From Nocardia nova NBRC 15556 (GTDB lineage Bacteria; Actinomycetota; Actinomycetes; Mycobacteriales; Mycobacteriaceae): a stretch of 64,000 bases of DNA. Each line of letters starts with the position of its first letter. Within the stretch, counting starts at the first letter, position 1. Position numbers and translations under genes: made by a program. Under the pieces are notes generated by a model. That model ran no database searches. It was not told where the DNA came from and saw nothing but the letters and a program-made list of their open reading frames with translations. Shown here in pieces: positions 46,546-53,558 of the stretch. The DNA lies in NCBI RefSeq assembly GCF_001613005.1, contig NZ_BDBN01000006.1, forward strand, positions 124,001-188,000, written 5' to 3'.

Positions 46546-46585
46546 GTAGTACTCTGAACGAAGTGTTTTGAACCGTAGTACTACG
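46546..46585. promoter_or_regulatory. Operator pair GTAGTACT / CGTAGTACTACG before TetR gene
   Basis: A perfect 12-bp palindrome, CGTAGTACTACG, at 46574-46585 lies 16 bp before the likely GTG start of the TetR gene. A related half-site, GTAGTACT, is at 46546-46553, 28 bp away. It is a likely autoregulatory operator that may also govern the divergent monooxygenase. An 11-bp inverted repeat (46403-46413 and 46459-46469) lies further upstream, of unknown role. Confidence 0.65.
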
Positions 46586-46601
46586 AATGGAGTGGTGTCA
46601 A

Positions 46602-47180
46602 GTGGTGCGCACGAATCCGGAACGCCGGCAGGCTCTACTGGACGCGTCCATCGAGGTCCTGGCCCGGGAGGGGGCGCGCGGGCTGACCTTTCGGGCGGTG
46701 GATCAGGAGGCGGGAGTGCCCGCGGGAACGGCGTCCAACTACTTCCCCAACCGGGATGCGCTGCTCGTTCAGGTCGGCCATCGCTATTACGAGCGGCTGA
46801 TCCCGAGCGAGGAAGCGATGGCGAAATCGCGTGGACCGCAGACCCGCGAGACCATGACCGAACTCATGACCGAGGTGGTCGAGCGAGTCTTCCATTTCCG
46901 CACCGGCTATCTCGCGATCCTCGAACTGCGGTTGGAGGCAACCCGTCGTCCCGAACTGCAGGCGCTGCTGACCGAGCGAGTGCGCGCGGATCTGGACTTC
47001 AACATCAGCAACTTCCGGGAGTCGCAGCTGCCCGGCGACGAGGACGCCGTGGTGCTGTTGTACCTCGCGCTGAACTGGCTCATTCTCGAAAGGCTCACGC
47101 TCCCCGGCATTTTCGACGAGAAGCGGGCCGCCGAACTGGTCCGCACGATCGTGGAGCGCGCCATCCCCGCCGCCGGTTGA
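46602..47180 (+). CDS. TetR/AcrR-family transcriptional regulator
   Basis: This 192-aa regulator has an N-terminal HTH (about residues 8-52, with GLTFRAVDQEAGV and recognition-helix residues near GTASNYFPNRDALL) and a helical effector domain containing the FRTGYLAILELRLEATRRPEL segment common in one TetR subfamily. GTG 46602 is preferred over ATG 46587 because GGAG lies 9 nt upstream of it, while the ATG has no ribosome-binding site and almost abuts the palindromic operator. It diverges from the PheA/TfdB-type monooxygenase, its likely target. A hairpin follows the stop. Confidence 0.9.
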   Translation: MVRTNPERRQALLDASIEVLAREGARGLTFRAVDQEAGVPAGTASNYFPNRDALLVQVGHRYYERLIPSEEAMAKSRGPQTRETMTELMTEVVERVFHFRTGYLAILELRLEATRRPELQALLTERVRADLDFNISNFRESQLPGDEDAVVLLYLALNWLILERLTLPGIFDEKRAAELVRTIVERAIPAAG

Positions 47181-47202
47181 TCGGCGTTCGGGTGAACGCC
47201 GA
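47181..47202. terminator. Hairpin between TetR and deaminase genes
   Basis: TCGGCGTTC-GGGT-GAACGCCGA is a perfect 9-bp stem with a 4-nt loop starting right after the TetR stop. It serves two convergent genes. Confidence 0.7.
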
Positions 47203-47236
47203 CTCCGCTACCGACGCGCATCGTGCCGCGGCGGGA

Positions 47237-47737
47237 TCAGCGGCCCGTCGGTGCTCCCGCCACCCGGCGCTCGCCGTTGTTGCGTTCCTGCCACCGGCGG
47301 TAGACGTCGACCGCGTCGGCGCGGGATTCGTGGCGCATCGGCAGGCGGCGTTGATCCCACGGCTTGCCGAACTCGTCGTAGAAGGTGCCGAGCTCGAAGT
47401 ACTTCCGGTCGTCGACGTAGTGCGGAGCGTAGGCCTCGCGGGTGGTGAGAAAGACGACCTCGTCGGGGGAGCAGTAGTACAGCGCGCCCAGGCACATCGG
47501 ACAGGGCAGGGCGAGGATGTAGATCGTGGCACCGGTCAGATGTTCGGTGCCGAGGGTGGTGCAGGCCCGGCGGATCGCGAGGATTTCCGCGTGGGCGGTC
47601 GGGTCGGCGGTCTGGGCGACCAGGTTGGGGCTTTCGGCGAGAATTTCCCCGTCCTTCACGACGACCGTCGCGAACGGCCGGCCGCCCTCCTCGACGTTGC
47701 GGCGGGCCAGATCGATGGTGTGTTGTGCGAAATCCAT
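47237..47737 (-). CDS. Nucleoside/guanine deaminase-family zinc enzyme
   Basis: This 166-aa CDA-fold deaminase has the zinc motifs HAE (in PTAHAEILAIR, about residue 50) and PCPMC (about 79-83); the Glu is the proton shuttle. Size and the FATVVVKDG start resemble the GuaD guanine deaminase group, which converts guanine to xanthine and ammonia, although other purine or triazine deaminases share the fold. The start at 47737 gives a protein of family length; the much longer frame upstream overlaps cynS and is rejected. It is transcribed downstream of cynS, and together the two would release ammonia from cyanate and a purine base, suggesting nitrogen scavenging (inference). Confidence 0.88.
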   Translation of the reverse strand: MDFAQHTIDLARRNVEEGGRPFATVVVKDGEILAESPNLVAQTADPTAHAEILAIRRACTTLGTEHLTGATIYILALPCPMCLGALYYCSPDEVVFLTTREAYAPHYVDDRKYFELGTFYDEFGKPWDQRRLPMRHESRADAVDVYRRWQERNNGERRVAGAPTGR

Positions 47738-47775
47738 TGCACTCCTTGATGAGTCGATGTCGGAGCGGTGGTTGC

Positions 47776-48246
47776 TCAGAAGGGTTCGGTGGGCAGGTAC
47801 TTGCCGTCCAGCGTGATCACGGCGCGTTCGCCGCCCTCCGGATCGGGCACCTTGCGCACGTCGAGCTTGAAGTTGATGGCGCTGATGATGCCGTCGCCGA
47901 ACTGTTCGTGGACCAGCGCCTTGAGCGTGGTGCCGTATACCTGCAGCATTTCGTAGAAGCGGTAGATCGTCGGATCCGTCGGCACGCCACCCGGAATCGA
48001 CCCGCGGGTGGGGATGGTCTGCAGCAGCGCCGCCGCGTCGTCGCCCAGGCCGAGCAGCTCGGCCACGGCTTCCGCGGACTGTTTCGGCAGCGGATGCTGG
48101 CCGAGGATCGCCGCGGTCACGAAGGCCGTCGAATAGCCGGCGGTGTCGGCGATCTGCTGCCAGGTGAGATCTTTGGCGATCTTCGCCTCGACCGCCGTGA
48201 CGGCCAGTGCCTGGCGGGCGGCCGGATCGAATTGTGCGTGCACCAT
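47776..48246 (-). CDS. cynS: Cyanate hydratase (cyanase)
   Basis: This 156-aa protein has exactly the length of the Escherichia coli enzyme. It has an N-terminal HTH-like domain ([14 protein letters not shown]) and the catalytic C-terminal domain with the Arg and Glu of YRFYEML and the Ser of [10 protein letters not shown], matching the Arg96/Glu99/Ser122 triad. Cyanase converts cyanate plus bicarbonate to carbamate and CO2, then ammonia; it works as a homodecamer. AAGGAG precedes the ATG. The gene appears intact, although the carbonic anhydrase and LysR regulator that normally go with it are damaged just upstream. With no anhydrase here, bicarbonate must come from another enzyme. Confidence 0.96.
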   Translation of the reverse strand: MVHAQFDPAARQALAVTAVEAKIAKDLTWQQIADTAGYSTAFVTAAILGQHPLPKQSAEAVAELLGLGDDAAALLQTIPTRGSIPGGVPTDPTIYRFYEMLQVYGTTLKALVHEQFGDGIISAINFKLDVRKVPDPEGGERAVITLDGKYLPTEPF

Positions 48247-48296
48247 AGTGATCTCCTTTCTTTCGACCGCCGGATCTGCCGGCGGCACAGGGGGTT

Positions 48297-48719
48297 TCAG
48301 GCGGCGATGGTTCGGTCGCCACCGGCTGGATCGATCACCGTGACGGCGCCGGTGCCGATATCGAAGACCCAGCCCTCGACGGTGACGGCGCCGGTCGGCA
48401 ACGCTCGCGCCACCGCCGGGTGGGTGGCCAGATTCGCCTGCTGGGCAACGACATTCGCGCGAATCAGGGCCGCGGTCGCTTCCGAGCCCGGGCGGTCGAT
48501 ACTGGCCGCCACGCCGTCGGCGCCCGGCCCGTAGGCGGGAACGAGATTGCCCGCGGTGCGAATCACGAACAGCTCACCGGGTTCACTTCTGGTGATCAGT
48601 TCGGGGACGACGCGTGCGTCCGAGCAGCCGATGAACAGCGTGGCGGGCGTGTGAGTCGTCGTGAGCCAAGCGAACAACTGCGCCTTGGTGGGGAAGACGG
48701 CGTCGCGGAAGTGCGTGAC
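48297..48719 (-). pseudogene. Carbonic anhydrase (CynT-like) remnant, start and zinc-ligand region deleted
   Basis: The frame encodes a beta-carbonic anhydrase segment with [15 protein letters not shown], the Cys-x-Asp-Arg zinc and catalytic motif, and [12 protein letters not shown]. It then jumps near 48470-48500 from GVAASI straight to the C-terminal part ([23 protein letters not shown]). Compared with E. coli CynT, about 60-70 residues are missing in frame, including the His-x2-Cys that supplies the other two zinc ligands. There is also no credible start: the 5' end merges at about 48719 with the LysR gene in another frame. A functional anhydrase is therefore not expected. The longer 303-codon open frame through this stretch is mostly LysR shadow. 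Confidence 0.85.
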
Positions 48720-49201
48720 GCCGGCGCGATGTGCTCGACCCCCGCGGCGTGCGTGCCGGCGAAGGCGATCCCGAGATCGAGCCGATCGGCGAGCAGATCC
48801 GCCTCGATCGCATCCTGGGTCGTCTCCCGGAGGGTGAGGCTGATCCCCGGATGTTCGGAACGGAACCGGTGAACCAGCGGGCCGATCAGATAGGCGGTGA
48901 AGGTCGGCGTCGTCGCCACCCGCAGATGACCGCGTGACAGGTCCTGGACGTCGTGCACCGCGCGTTCGCCGGCCTCCAGATCGCGCAGTGCGAGCCGGGC
49001 GTAGCGCGCGTACGCCTGCCCGGCGTCGGTCAGGCGGACCGTGCGGCCGGACCGGTCGAGCAGTACCACGCCGAGGACCCGCTCGAGCTGCTTGATCTGC
49101 TGCGACAGCGTCGGCTGCGAGATGTGCAGGGACTGCGCGGCGCGGGTGAAGTTGCCGTGGTCGGCGACGGCCAGCAGATACCGGATGTGGCGCAGCTCCA
49201 T
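48719..49201 (-). pseudogene. LysR-family regulator (CynR-like), 3' truncated by deletion
   Basis: Residues 1-161 are a normal LysR start: HTH at about 1-60 ([18 protein letters not shown], with [10 protein letters not shown]) and the first half of the effector domain, down to GVEHIAPA. After this the frame runs into carbonic-anhydrase DNA in the wrong phase and stops at 48596, giving a 201-codon hybrid instead of about 300 residues. The DNA-binding half could still be made, but inducer sensing should be lost. Position beside cynS suggests it was the cyanate-responsive regulator. Its start region contains the inverted repeat CGACC-N7-GGTCG (49202-49218), a plausible LysR site. Confidence 0.82.
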
Positions 49202-49255
49202 CGACCAACTATAGGTCGCACCAATGGCACTGATGGGGACAGTGTCTTGGACACT
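49202..49255. promoter_or_regulatory. LysR promoter region with two inverted repeats
   Basis: CGACC-AACTATA-GGTCG (49202-49218) directly abuts the LysR start, and AGTGTC-TTG-GACACT (49241-49255) lies 40 bp upstream of that start. The first fits an autoregulatory LysR site. The role of the second is unknown. Confidence 0.45.
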
Positions 49256-49335
49256 ATCGCTGCTGTTCGGCGTGGGGGAGGAGGCGCTGGTCCCGTTTCG
49301 GCGTTATGCCGAAACCGTCGGCCCGGCAACGTCGT

Positions 49336-50235
49336 TCACGTCACTGCCCACTCCACCCAGTGGCGATCCGCGGTGAAGACCACCGATGTCGAGTGGTGGT
49401 AGTTCCGGGCGTTGAGCTGGGCGTCGATATCGGCGCGGATGGCGTCGAAGGATTCGACGGTGCGTTCCGGCGTCCGGGGACCGAGGACGAAGGCGAGTTC
49501 CAGATCGAGGCGGCTGCCCACGGTGGAGGCGCGAACGAAGGATTCGGCGAAGCCGTGGGTGGTGCGGACGCGGTCGCACAGTCGCTCGACGTCGGTGACC
49601 ACCGAGCGCGGGGCGGCCATGGTGAGAATTTCGCGAAAAGCGGAGCGGAACAACCGGATCGGGATCCAGAGATAAGCCAGGGACACGATGATCACGAGCG
49701 TGGGGTCGACGTAGCGGGCGATGTCGCCGCGACCGGCGGACTCCAATGCCACCGCCGCGCCGAATCCGGCCAGGGTGACCAGGCTGAAGGCCGCATCGCC
49801 GCCCCATTCGGCGGCCTCGGCCCGCACCAGTCCCGGACCGGAGCGTGCGGCCCGCCACAGCACCAGCGCCACCAGCACACTGAGCAGTGACGCGGTGATC
49901 GCGTACGCCAGCGCGGAGACCGCCGACACGGCCCGGCCGCCGTGCAGGATCTCGCGCACCGCGTTCACAGATCCGTAGACACACAGCCCGCCCAGCGCGG
50001 TCGAGCGCACCACGATGACGACCGGCTCCCAGGTCTCGCGCCCCCACGGATACGACGCGTCGGCCCCCTTCGCGACGGTCCGCTGCGCCGCCACCGACAC
50101 CGCCGAAAGTGCAATGCCCACAAGCGAATACAGTCCGTCGAACACGATCATCTGCGATCCCGCGGCCAGCCCCCACGCCAGCGAGACCACCACGAACACC
50201 ACCGAGGCCCACATCGAGAACACGAGCGCGCGCAT
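49336..50235 (-). CDS. Cation diffusion facilitator (CDF)-like membrane transporter with altered metal site
   Basis: This 299-aa protein has about six hydrophobic segments (roughly residues 5-25, 30-50, 72-90, 105-128, 150-170, 180-200) and a soluble C-terminal domain (about 210-299), the CDF layout for proton-driven export of Zn, Fe or other divalent cations. The transport-site motifs are unusual: TM2 reads FDGLYS, DxxxS instead of DxxxD, and TM5 reads EWGGD, ExxxD instead of HxxxD. This suggests different metal preference or another substrate. The longer frame starting at 50212 is a shadow. It has no obvious operon partner; its start faces the NmrA-like gene 155 bp away. Confidence 0.85.
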   Translation of the reverse strand: MRALVFSMWASVVFVVVSLAWGLAAGSQMIVFDGLYSLVGIALSAVSVAAQRTVAKGADASYPWGRETWEPVVIVVRSTALGGLCVYGSVNAVREILHGGRAVSAVSALAYAITASLLSVLVALVLWRAARSGPGLVRAEAAEWGGDAAFSLVTLAGFGAAVALESAGRGDIARYVDPTLVIIVSLAYLWIPIRLFRSAFREILTMAAPRSVVTDVERLCDRVRTTHGFAESFVRASTVGSRLDLELAFVLGPRTPERTVESFDAIRADIDAQLNARNYHHSTSVVFTADRHWVEWAVT

Positions 50236-50341
50236 GCGCTCACGCTACGACCCGGCCGTCGCCGACGGACCGATTCCGCCCGTGAACCGGTGGGTGTCGC
50301 GGCCCGCGTTCGTTCGCCGAGGGCCGTGTTGACCGAGTGTT

Positions 50342-50376
50342 GTTAGCCGCCTAATGTTTGTCGATAGGCGGCTAAC
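50342..50376. promoter_or_regulatory. Perfect 12-bp inverted repeat upstream of NmrA-like gene
   Basis: GTTAGCCGCCTA and TAGGCGGCTAAC (50342-50353 and 50365-50376) are separated by 11 nt and end 14 bp before the ATG, with GGGGTAGGA as ribosome-binding site in between. Its position suits an operator of an HTH repressor. No cognate regulator is adjacent. Confidence 0.65.
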
Positions 50377-50390
50377 GATTAGGGGTAGGA

Positions 50391-51236
50391 ATGATACTGG
50401 TGACCGGCGCGACCGGACATATCGGCCGAGAGCTCGTGGCGCGGCTCGACAGCGCGGGTGCGGCGATGCGCCTGTTCGTGCGCGATCCGGCTCGCGCCGT
50501 CGACCTCCCGGCCTCCGCCGAACGTGTGGCCGGCGACCTGGCCGATCCGGCGGCGTTGCGAGCGGCGTGCGAGGGGATCGACTCGCTGTTCCTGCTCGTT
50601 CCGGGGCTGGCGGTGGAGCCCGCGCGGCATGCGGTGGCGGCGGCGCGGCGAGCGGGGGTGCGACATCTGGTCCTGGTGTCGTCGTACAACGTGCTGGGCG
50701 ATCCGATGCCGGCCATGGGGCGCTGGCACCACGAACGCGAGGAAATCGTCGGTGCCTCGGGCATTTCCGCGACGATCCTGCGTCCCGGCGGATTCATGAC
50801 CAATGCCCTCGAGTGGGCGCCGGATATCCGCGCCGGCCGGCCCGTGTTCGATCCGACCGGCCCCGGCCGCTATGCGCCGATCGACCCCGCCGATATCGCG
50901 GCGGTGGCGGCGATCGCACTCACCGAGCCGGGGCACGACACCACCTACTGTCTTACCGGCGAGCAGACCTTCACCATCGGCGAGCAGGTCGAGGTGCTGG
51001 CCCGCGCGATCGGCCGGCCGATCCCGGTCCATACCGCCACGACGGCCGAGGAGGCCGTCCGGTCCCGCTATCCCCAGGGCGCGCCCCCGGCGCTCGCGGC
51101 AGCGATTCTGGAGGGATTCACGGTGATGCGCGCCGACACCGTCGGCCTGCGGACCGATACGGTACGGCGGCTGCTCGGCCGCGCACCGCGCACCTTCGCC
51201 GAATGGTGCGAGCGTCACTGCGACCAATTCCGCTGA
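50391..51236 (+). CDS. NmrA-like NAD(P)-binding atypical SDR
   Basis: This 281-aa protein starts with the Rossmann motif VTGATGHIG, followed by LFVRDPARA for cofactor selection (Arg suggests NADPH) and SSYNVLGD in place of the usual catalytic Ser/Tyr region. It belongs to the NmrA/isoflavone-reductase-like atypical SDRs, with LRPGGFMTN and the YAPIDPADIAAV segment typical of the group. Members act as NADPH quinone reductases or redox sensors, and several are controlled by HxlR or TetR regulators. A strong inverted repeat precedes the gene, so regulated single-gene expression is likely. It converges with a LysR gene. Confidence 0.9.
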   Translation: MILVTGATGHIGRELVARLDSAGAAMRLFVRDPARAVDLPASAERVAGDLADPAALRAACEGIDSLFLLVPGLAVEPARHAVAAARRAGVRHLVLVSSYNVLGDPMPAMGRWHHEREEIVGASGISATILRPGGFMTNALEWAPDIRAGRPVFDPTGPGRYAPIDPADIAAVAAIALTEPGHDTTYCLTGEQTFTIGEQVEVLARAIGRPIPVHTATTAEEAVRSRYPQGAPPALAAAILEGFTVMRADTVGLRTDTVRRLLGRAPRTFAEWCERHCDQFR

Positions 51237-51272
51237 TACGCAGATATTTTCGCCGCGACGGACCCGCGAGCG

Positions 51273-52217
51273 CTATGACTGCGAGCTCGTTCGCGACCCC
51301 GAGGCGATCGGGCGCAGCCGTCCCCGCATCTCATTCGTGAGGACTGCCGCGGCATCGCGCAACGCCTCGATGAACGCCCGCGTCGCCGCCGAGGTCGCGG
51401 CGTTGCGCGCCGAGCTGTGGACGACGCGGGTGGGGCGCACCGCCTCCGGGTGATCGATCCGGAGCAACGCGATATTCGCGGGTACCGCCGGCTCCGCGAT
51501 ACCGGGCACGACGGTGATGCCCGAACCCGCCGCGACCAGACCCCATTTCGCGACCCAATCCCGCGCGACGAAGGCGATATCGGGTTCGTGCCGCGAATCG
51601 CGCCACGCGCCGAGCAGGGTGCTGCCGTGCTCGGTGCTGCCCGCGATCCAGCGCTCGCCGCGAAATTCCGCCGGCGCCGCACTGATCCGCCCGGCCAGCC
51701 GGTGGCTCGGCGCGACCGCGACCAGCAGCGGATCGTCGAGCAGCAATTCCACCTCCACATCGTCGGCGAGCGTGCCGGTTTCGGTGACGACGGCCAGGTC
51801 CAGCCGGCCGCGCGCCACCGCGGTGAGCAGCCGAGGACTGGTGCCCTCTCGCAGCGGCACCCGCGCCGACGTCGCCGCCACCGCTCTCGGCACCAGCGCC
51901 GCCATCGCGGTCGAGAACGCGCCGACACGCACGGTCGCGGGCGGGCCCGCGGTCAGGCGATCCAATTGCTCGCGGATGCTGTCGAATTCGGCCAAGACCG
52001 CTTCCGCGTGCCGGACCACGATCTGCCCGGCCGCGGTCGGGGCGGCGCCGCGAGCGTGCCGCTCGAACAGGGGATGCCCCGCCGCCTGCTCCATCAGCGA
52101 AATCTGCCGGGAGACCGCGGATTGGGTGTAGCCCAGCCGGTCCGCCGCGCCCGAGAACGAGCCGCAGCGGGCGGCTTCGCGGACGACACGCAAGCCGAGA
52201 ACGGTGAACTCACCCAT
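51273..52217 (-). CDS. LysR-family transcriptional regulator
   Basis: This full-length 314-aa LysR regulator has an N-terminal winged HTH (residues about 4-62, with SFSGAADRLGYTQSAVSRQI and FERHARG) and an effector domain with LREGTSPRLLTAVARGRLDLAVV and a TVVPGIA segment near 240. It diverges from an NTF2-like gene across 71 bp containing ATGCGA-N12-TCGCAT, so that gene is its probable target. The effector is unknown. Confidence 0.92.
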   Translation of the reverse strand: MGEFTVLGLRVVREAARCGSFSGAADRLGYTQSAVSRQISLMEQAAGHPLFERHARGAAPTAAGQIVVRHAEAVLAEFDSIREQLDRLTAGPPATVRVGAFSTAMAALVPRAVAATSARVPLREGTSPRLLTAVARGRLDLAVVTETGTLADDVEVELLLDDPLLVAVAPSHRLAGRISAAPAEFRGERWIAGSTEHGSTLLGAWRDSRHEPDIAFVARDWVAKWGLVAAGSGITVVPGIAEPAVPANIALLRIDHPEAVRPTRVVHSSARNAATSAATRAFIEALRDAAAVLTNEMRGRLRPIASGSRTSSQS

Positions 52218-52237
52218 GCGAAATACTGATACCAGAG

Positions 52238-52261
52238 ATGCGAGATCGTCGCTTGTCGCAT
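52238..52261. promoter_or_regulatory. Probable LysR binding site, ATGCGA-N12-TCGCAT
   Basis: Perfect 6-bp arms separated by 12 nt lie between the divergent LysR and NTF2-like genes, with another ATGCGA copy at 52216-52221 overlapping the LysR start. The spacing suits a LysR tetramer with recognition and activation half-sites. Confidence 0.55.
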
Positions 52262-52288
52262 AGGTCGGCCGTGTTTAGCGTCGGCTGA

Positions 52289-52690
52289 GTGAGTGTGAAC
52301 GAGAACAGAGCGCTGCTGCAGAACATCTTCGAGCGGATGGCCGCCGGCGAGACCCGGGCGCTGAGCGATGCGATGGCCCCGGAGTTTCGCTGGACCTTTC
52401 CCGGGCACTGGTCGTGGTCGGGCAGTTGGGAGCCGAAAACGACTGCGGTACAGGGTCTTCTGCGTCCCCTGATGGCGCAGTTCACCGATTACCGAATCAG
52501 CGCGGACGCCGTTCACGCCGACGGTGATCGGGTGGTCGTGCAGGCCCACAGTGCGGCGACGACGATCCGCGGCGAGGCCTACGACCAGTACTACTGCTTC
52601 GTATTCCGGGTCGACGCCGGGCAGTTGCTCGAGGTGACCGAATACTGTGACACCGCATTGGTGGAGCGGGTTCTCGAACCGCTGCGGTGA
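52289..52690 (+). CDS. NTF2-like / SnoaL-type protein
   Basis: This 133-aa protein has the cone-shaped NTF2/ketosteroid-isomerase fold pattern: two N-terminal helices (NRALLQNIFERMAAGETRAL), then FRWTFPGHWSW and a beta-rich C-terminus with YYCFVFRVDAGQLLEVTEY. Such proteins include isomerases, polyketide cyclases, hydrolases and non-catalytic binding proteins. A GTG start at 52289 is used. It diverges from a LysR gene that probably regulates it. The substrate cannot be predicted. Confidence 0.85.
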   Translation: MSVNENRALLQNIFERMAAGETRALSDAMAPEFRWTFPGHWSWSGSWEPKTTAVQGLLRPLMAQFTDYRISADAVHADGDRVVVQAHSAATTIRGEAYDQYYCFVFRVDAGQLLEVTEYCDTALVERVLEPLR

Positions 52691-52702
52691 GTACCGGACA
52701 TC

Positions 52703-52727
52703 CCCCGAGAAGCCGGGCGACTCGGGG
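52703..52727. terminator. Hairpin between NTF2-like and cyclase-family genes
   Basis: CCCCGAG and CTCGGGG form a 7-bp stem with an 11-nt loop, 12 bp after the NTF2-like stop and in a convergent gap. Confidence 0.45.
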
Positions 52728-52747
52728 CCGTGACCACCATCGGCTGT

Positions 52748-53455
52748 TCAGGATCCGATCAACGCGTATATCGACGCCGGTGATCCCGACCCGCCCTCGG
52801 TGACGAATCCGCCCACGACGACGGTGAAGTCCCGAGCCGGCAGATCCGCCAGGTGGGCGAGGATTTCGAGGCTGAGGCGGTGTTCGCGGTACAACAGCTT
52901 CGATACCCGATAGCTGTCGTCGGTGCCGATATCGGGGCTGAAGGCGTCGGTGCCGAGGGCGCCGCGCCGGCCGAGTACGCCGTGGTCGAGCAGCCAGTGC
53001 ACCGCCGCCACCGAGAACCCGGGGTGATGCATGCGGCCCTGCGCATCGACCGACGCGAAAGCGTCGGTGCCCCAGTATCTTTCCCAGCCGGTGCGCAGGA
53101 GGACAGCGGCCTCGGCGGGGAAGGGGCCGTGCCGTTGCTGCCATTCGAGCAGATCGTCGACCGTCACCGCGTAATCGCGATCGTGTTCGGCCCGCGCGCT
53201 GATATCGATCCGGACGCCGGGCAGGACGAAATCCTCGGGATCGAGCCGATCGGCCGTCGCCGCACCGGCGGTGAAGTGGGCCGGTGCGCCCCAATGGGTT
53301 CCGGTGTGTTCGCCGACGGTGACCGCCTGCAGGTGGAAGCCGTGGTCGTCGAGTGTGGCGATGGTGTCGATCCGCGGCGCGGGATCGCCGGGGAACACCG
53401 ATACGACCTCGGCGGACAGTGGATGCGACAGGTTCCGCACGTCCGAATACGCCAT
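52748..53455 (-). CDS. Cyclase/kynurenine-formamidase-family metal hydrolase
   Basis: This 235-aa protein is of the cyclase superfamily (Pfam Cyclase), which contains kynurenine formamidases and related amide or lactone hydrolases. It shows the metal motif region HTGTHWGAPAHF (about residues 50-61); the usual motif is HxGTHxDxPxHF, so the Asp ligand is Gly here. Other family marks are VLLRTGWERY and the FSVAAVHWLLDHGV and GTDAFSPD segments. The start at 53455 is chosen because the longer frame adds only a Gly/Pro-rich tail. It lies 103 bp downstream of the CYP154-like gene in the same direction and may belong to that operon, although the gap leaves this open. Confidence 0.85.
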   Translation of the reverse strand: MAYSDVRNLSHPLSAEVVSVFPGDPAPRIDTIATLDDHGFHLQAVTVGEHTGTHWGAPAHFTAGAATADRLDPEDFVLPGVRIDISARAEHDRDYAVTVDDLLEWQQRHGPFPAEAAVLLRTGWERYWGTDAFASVDAQGRMHHPGFSVAAVHWLLDHGVLGRRGALGTDAFSPDIGTDDSYRVSKLLYREHRLSLEILAHLADLPARDFTVVVGGFVTEGGSGSPASIYALIGS

Positions 53456-53558
53456 CGGTTCGCCTCCCGGTGTGGCACTGCCCGGTCCTACGCCGCCCGC
53501 ACGAGATCCCACAGTAGGCGGTTCCGCGCCGACGAGCGCCGGCGCGGAACCGGCCGAA

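Noticed and set aside
47237..48322. A 361-aa deaminase with a long N-terminal extension
   Set aside because: The extension is the shadow of cynS; family length and position of the first motif support the start at 47737.
48297..49208. A 303-aa intact carbonic anhydrase
   Set aside because: Its first half is an alternate-frame reading of the LysR gene; only the part after about 48719 resembles anhydrase, and that part lacks zinc ligands.
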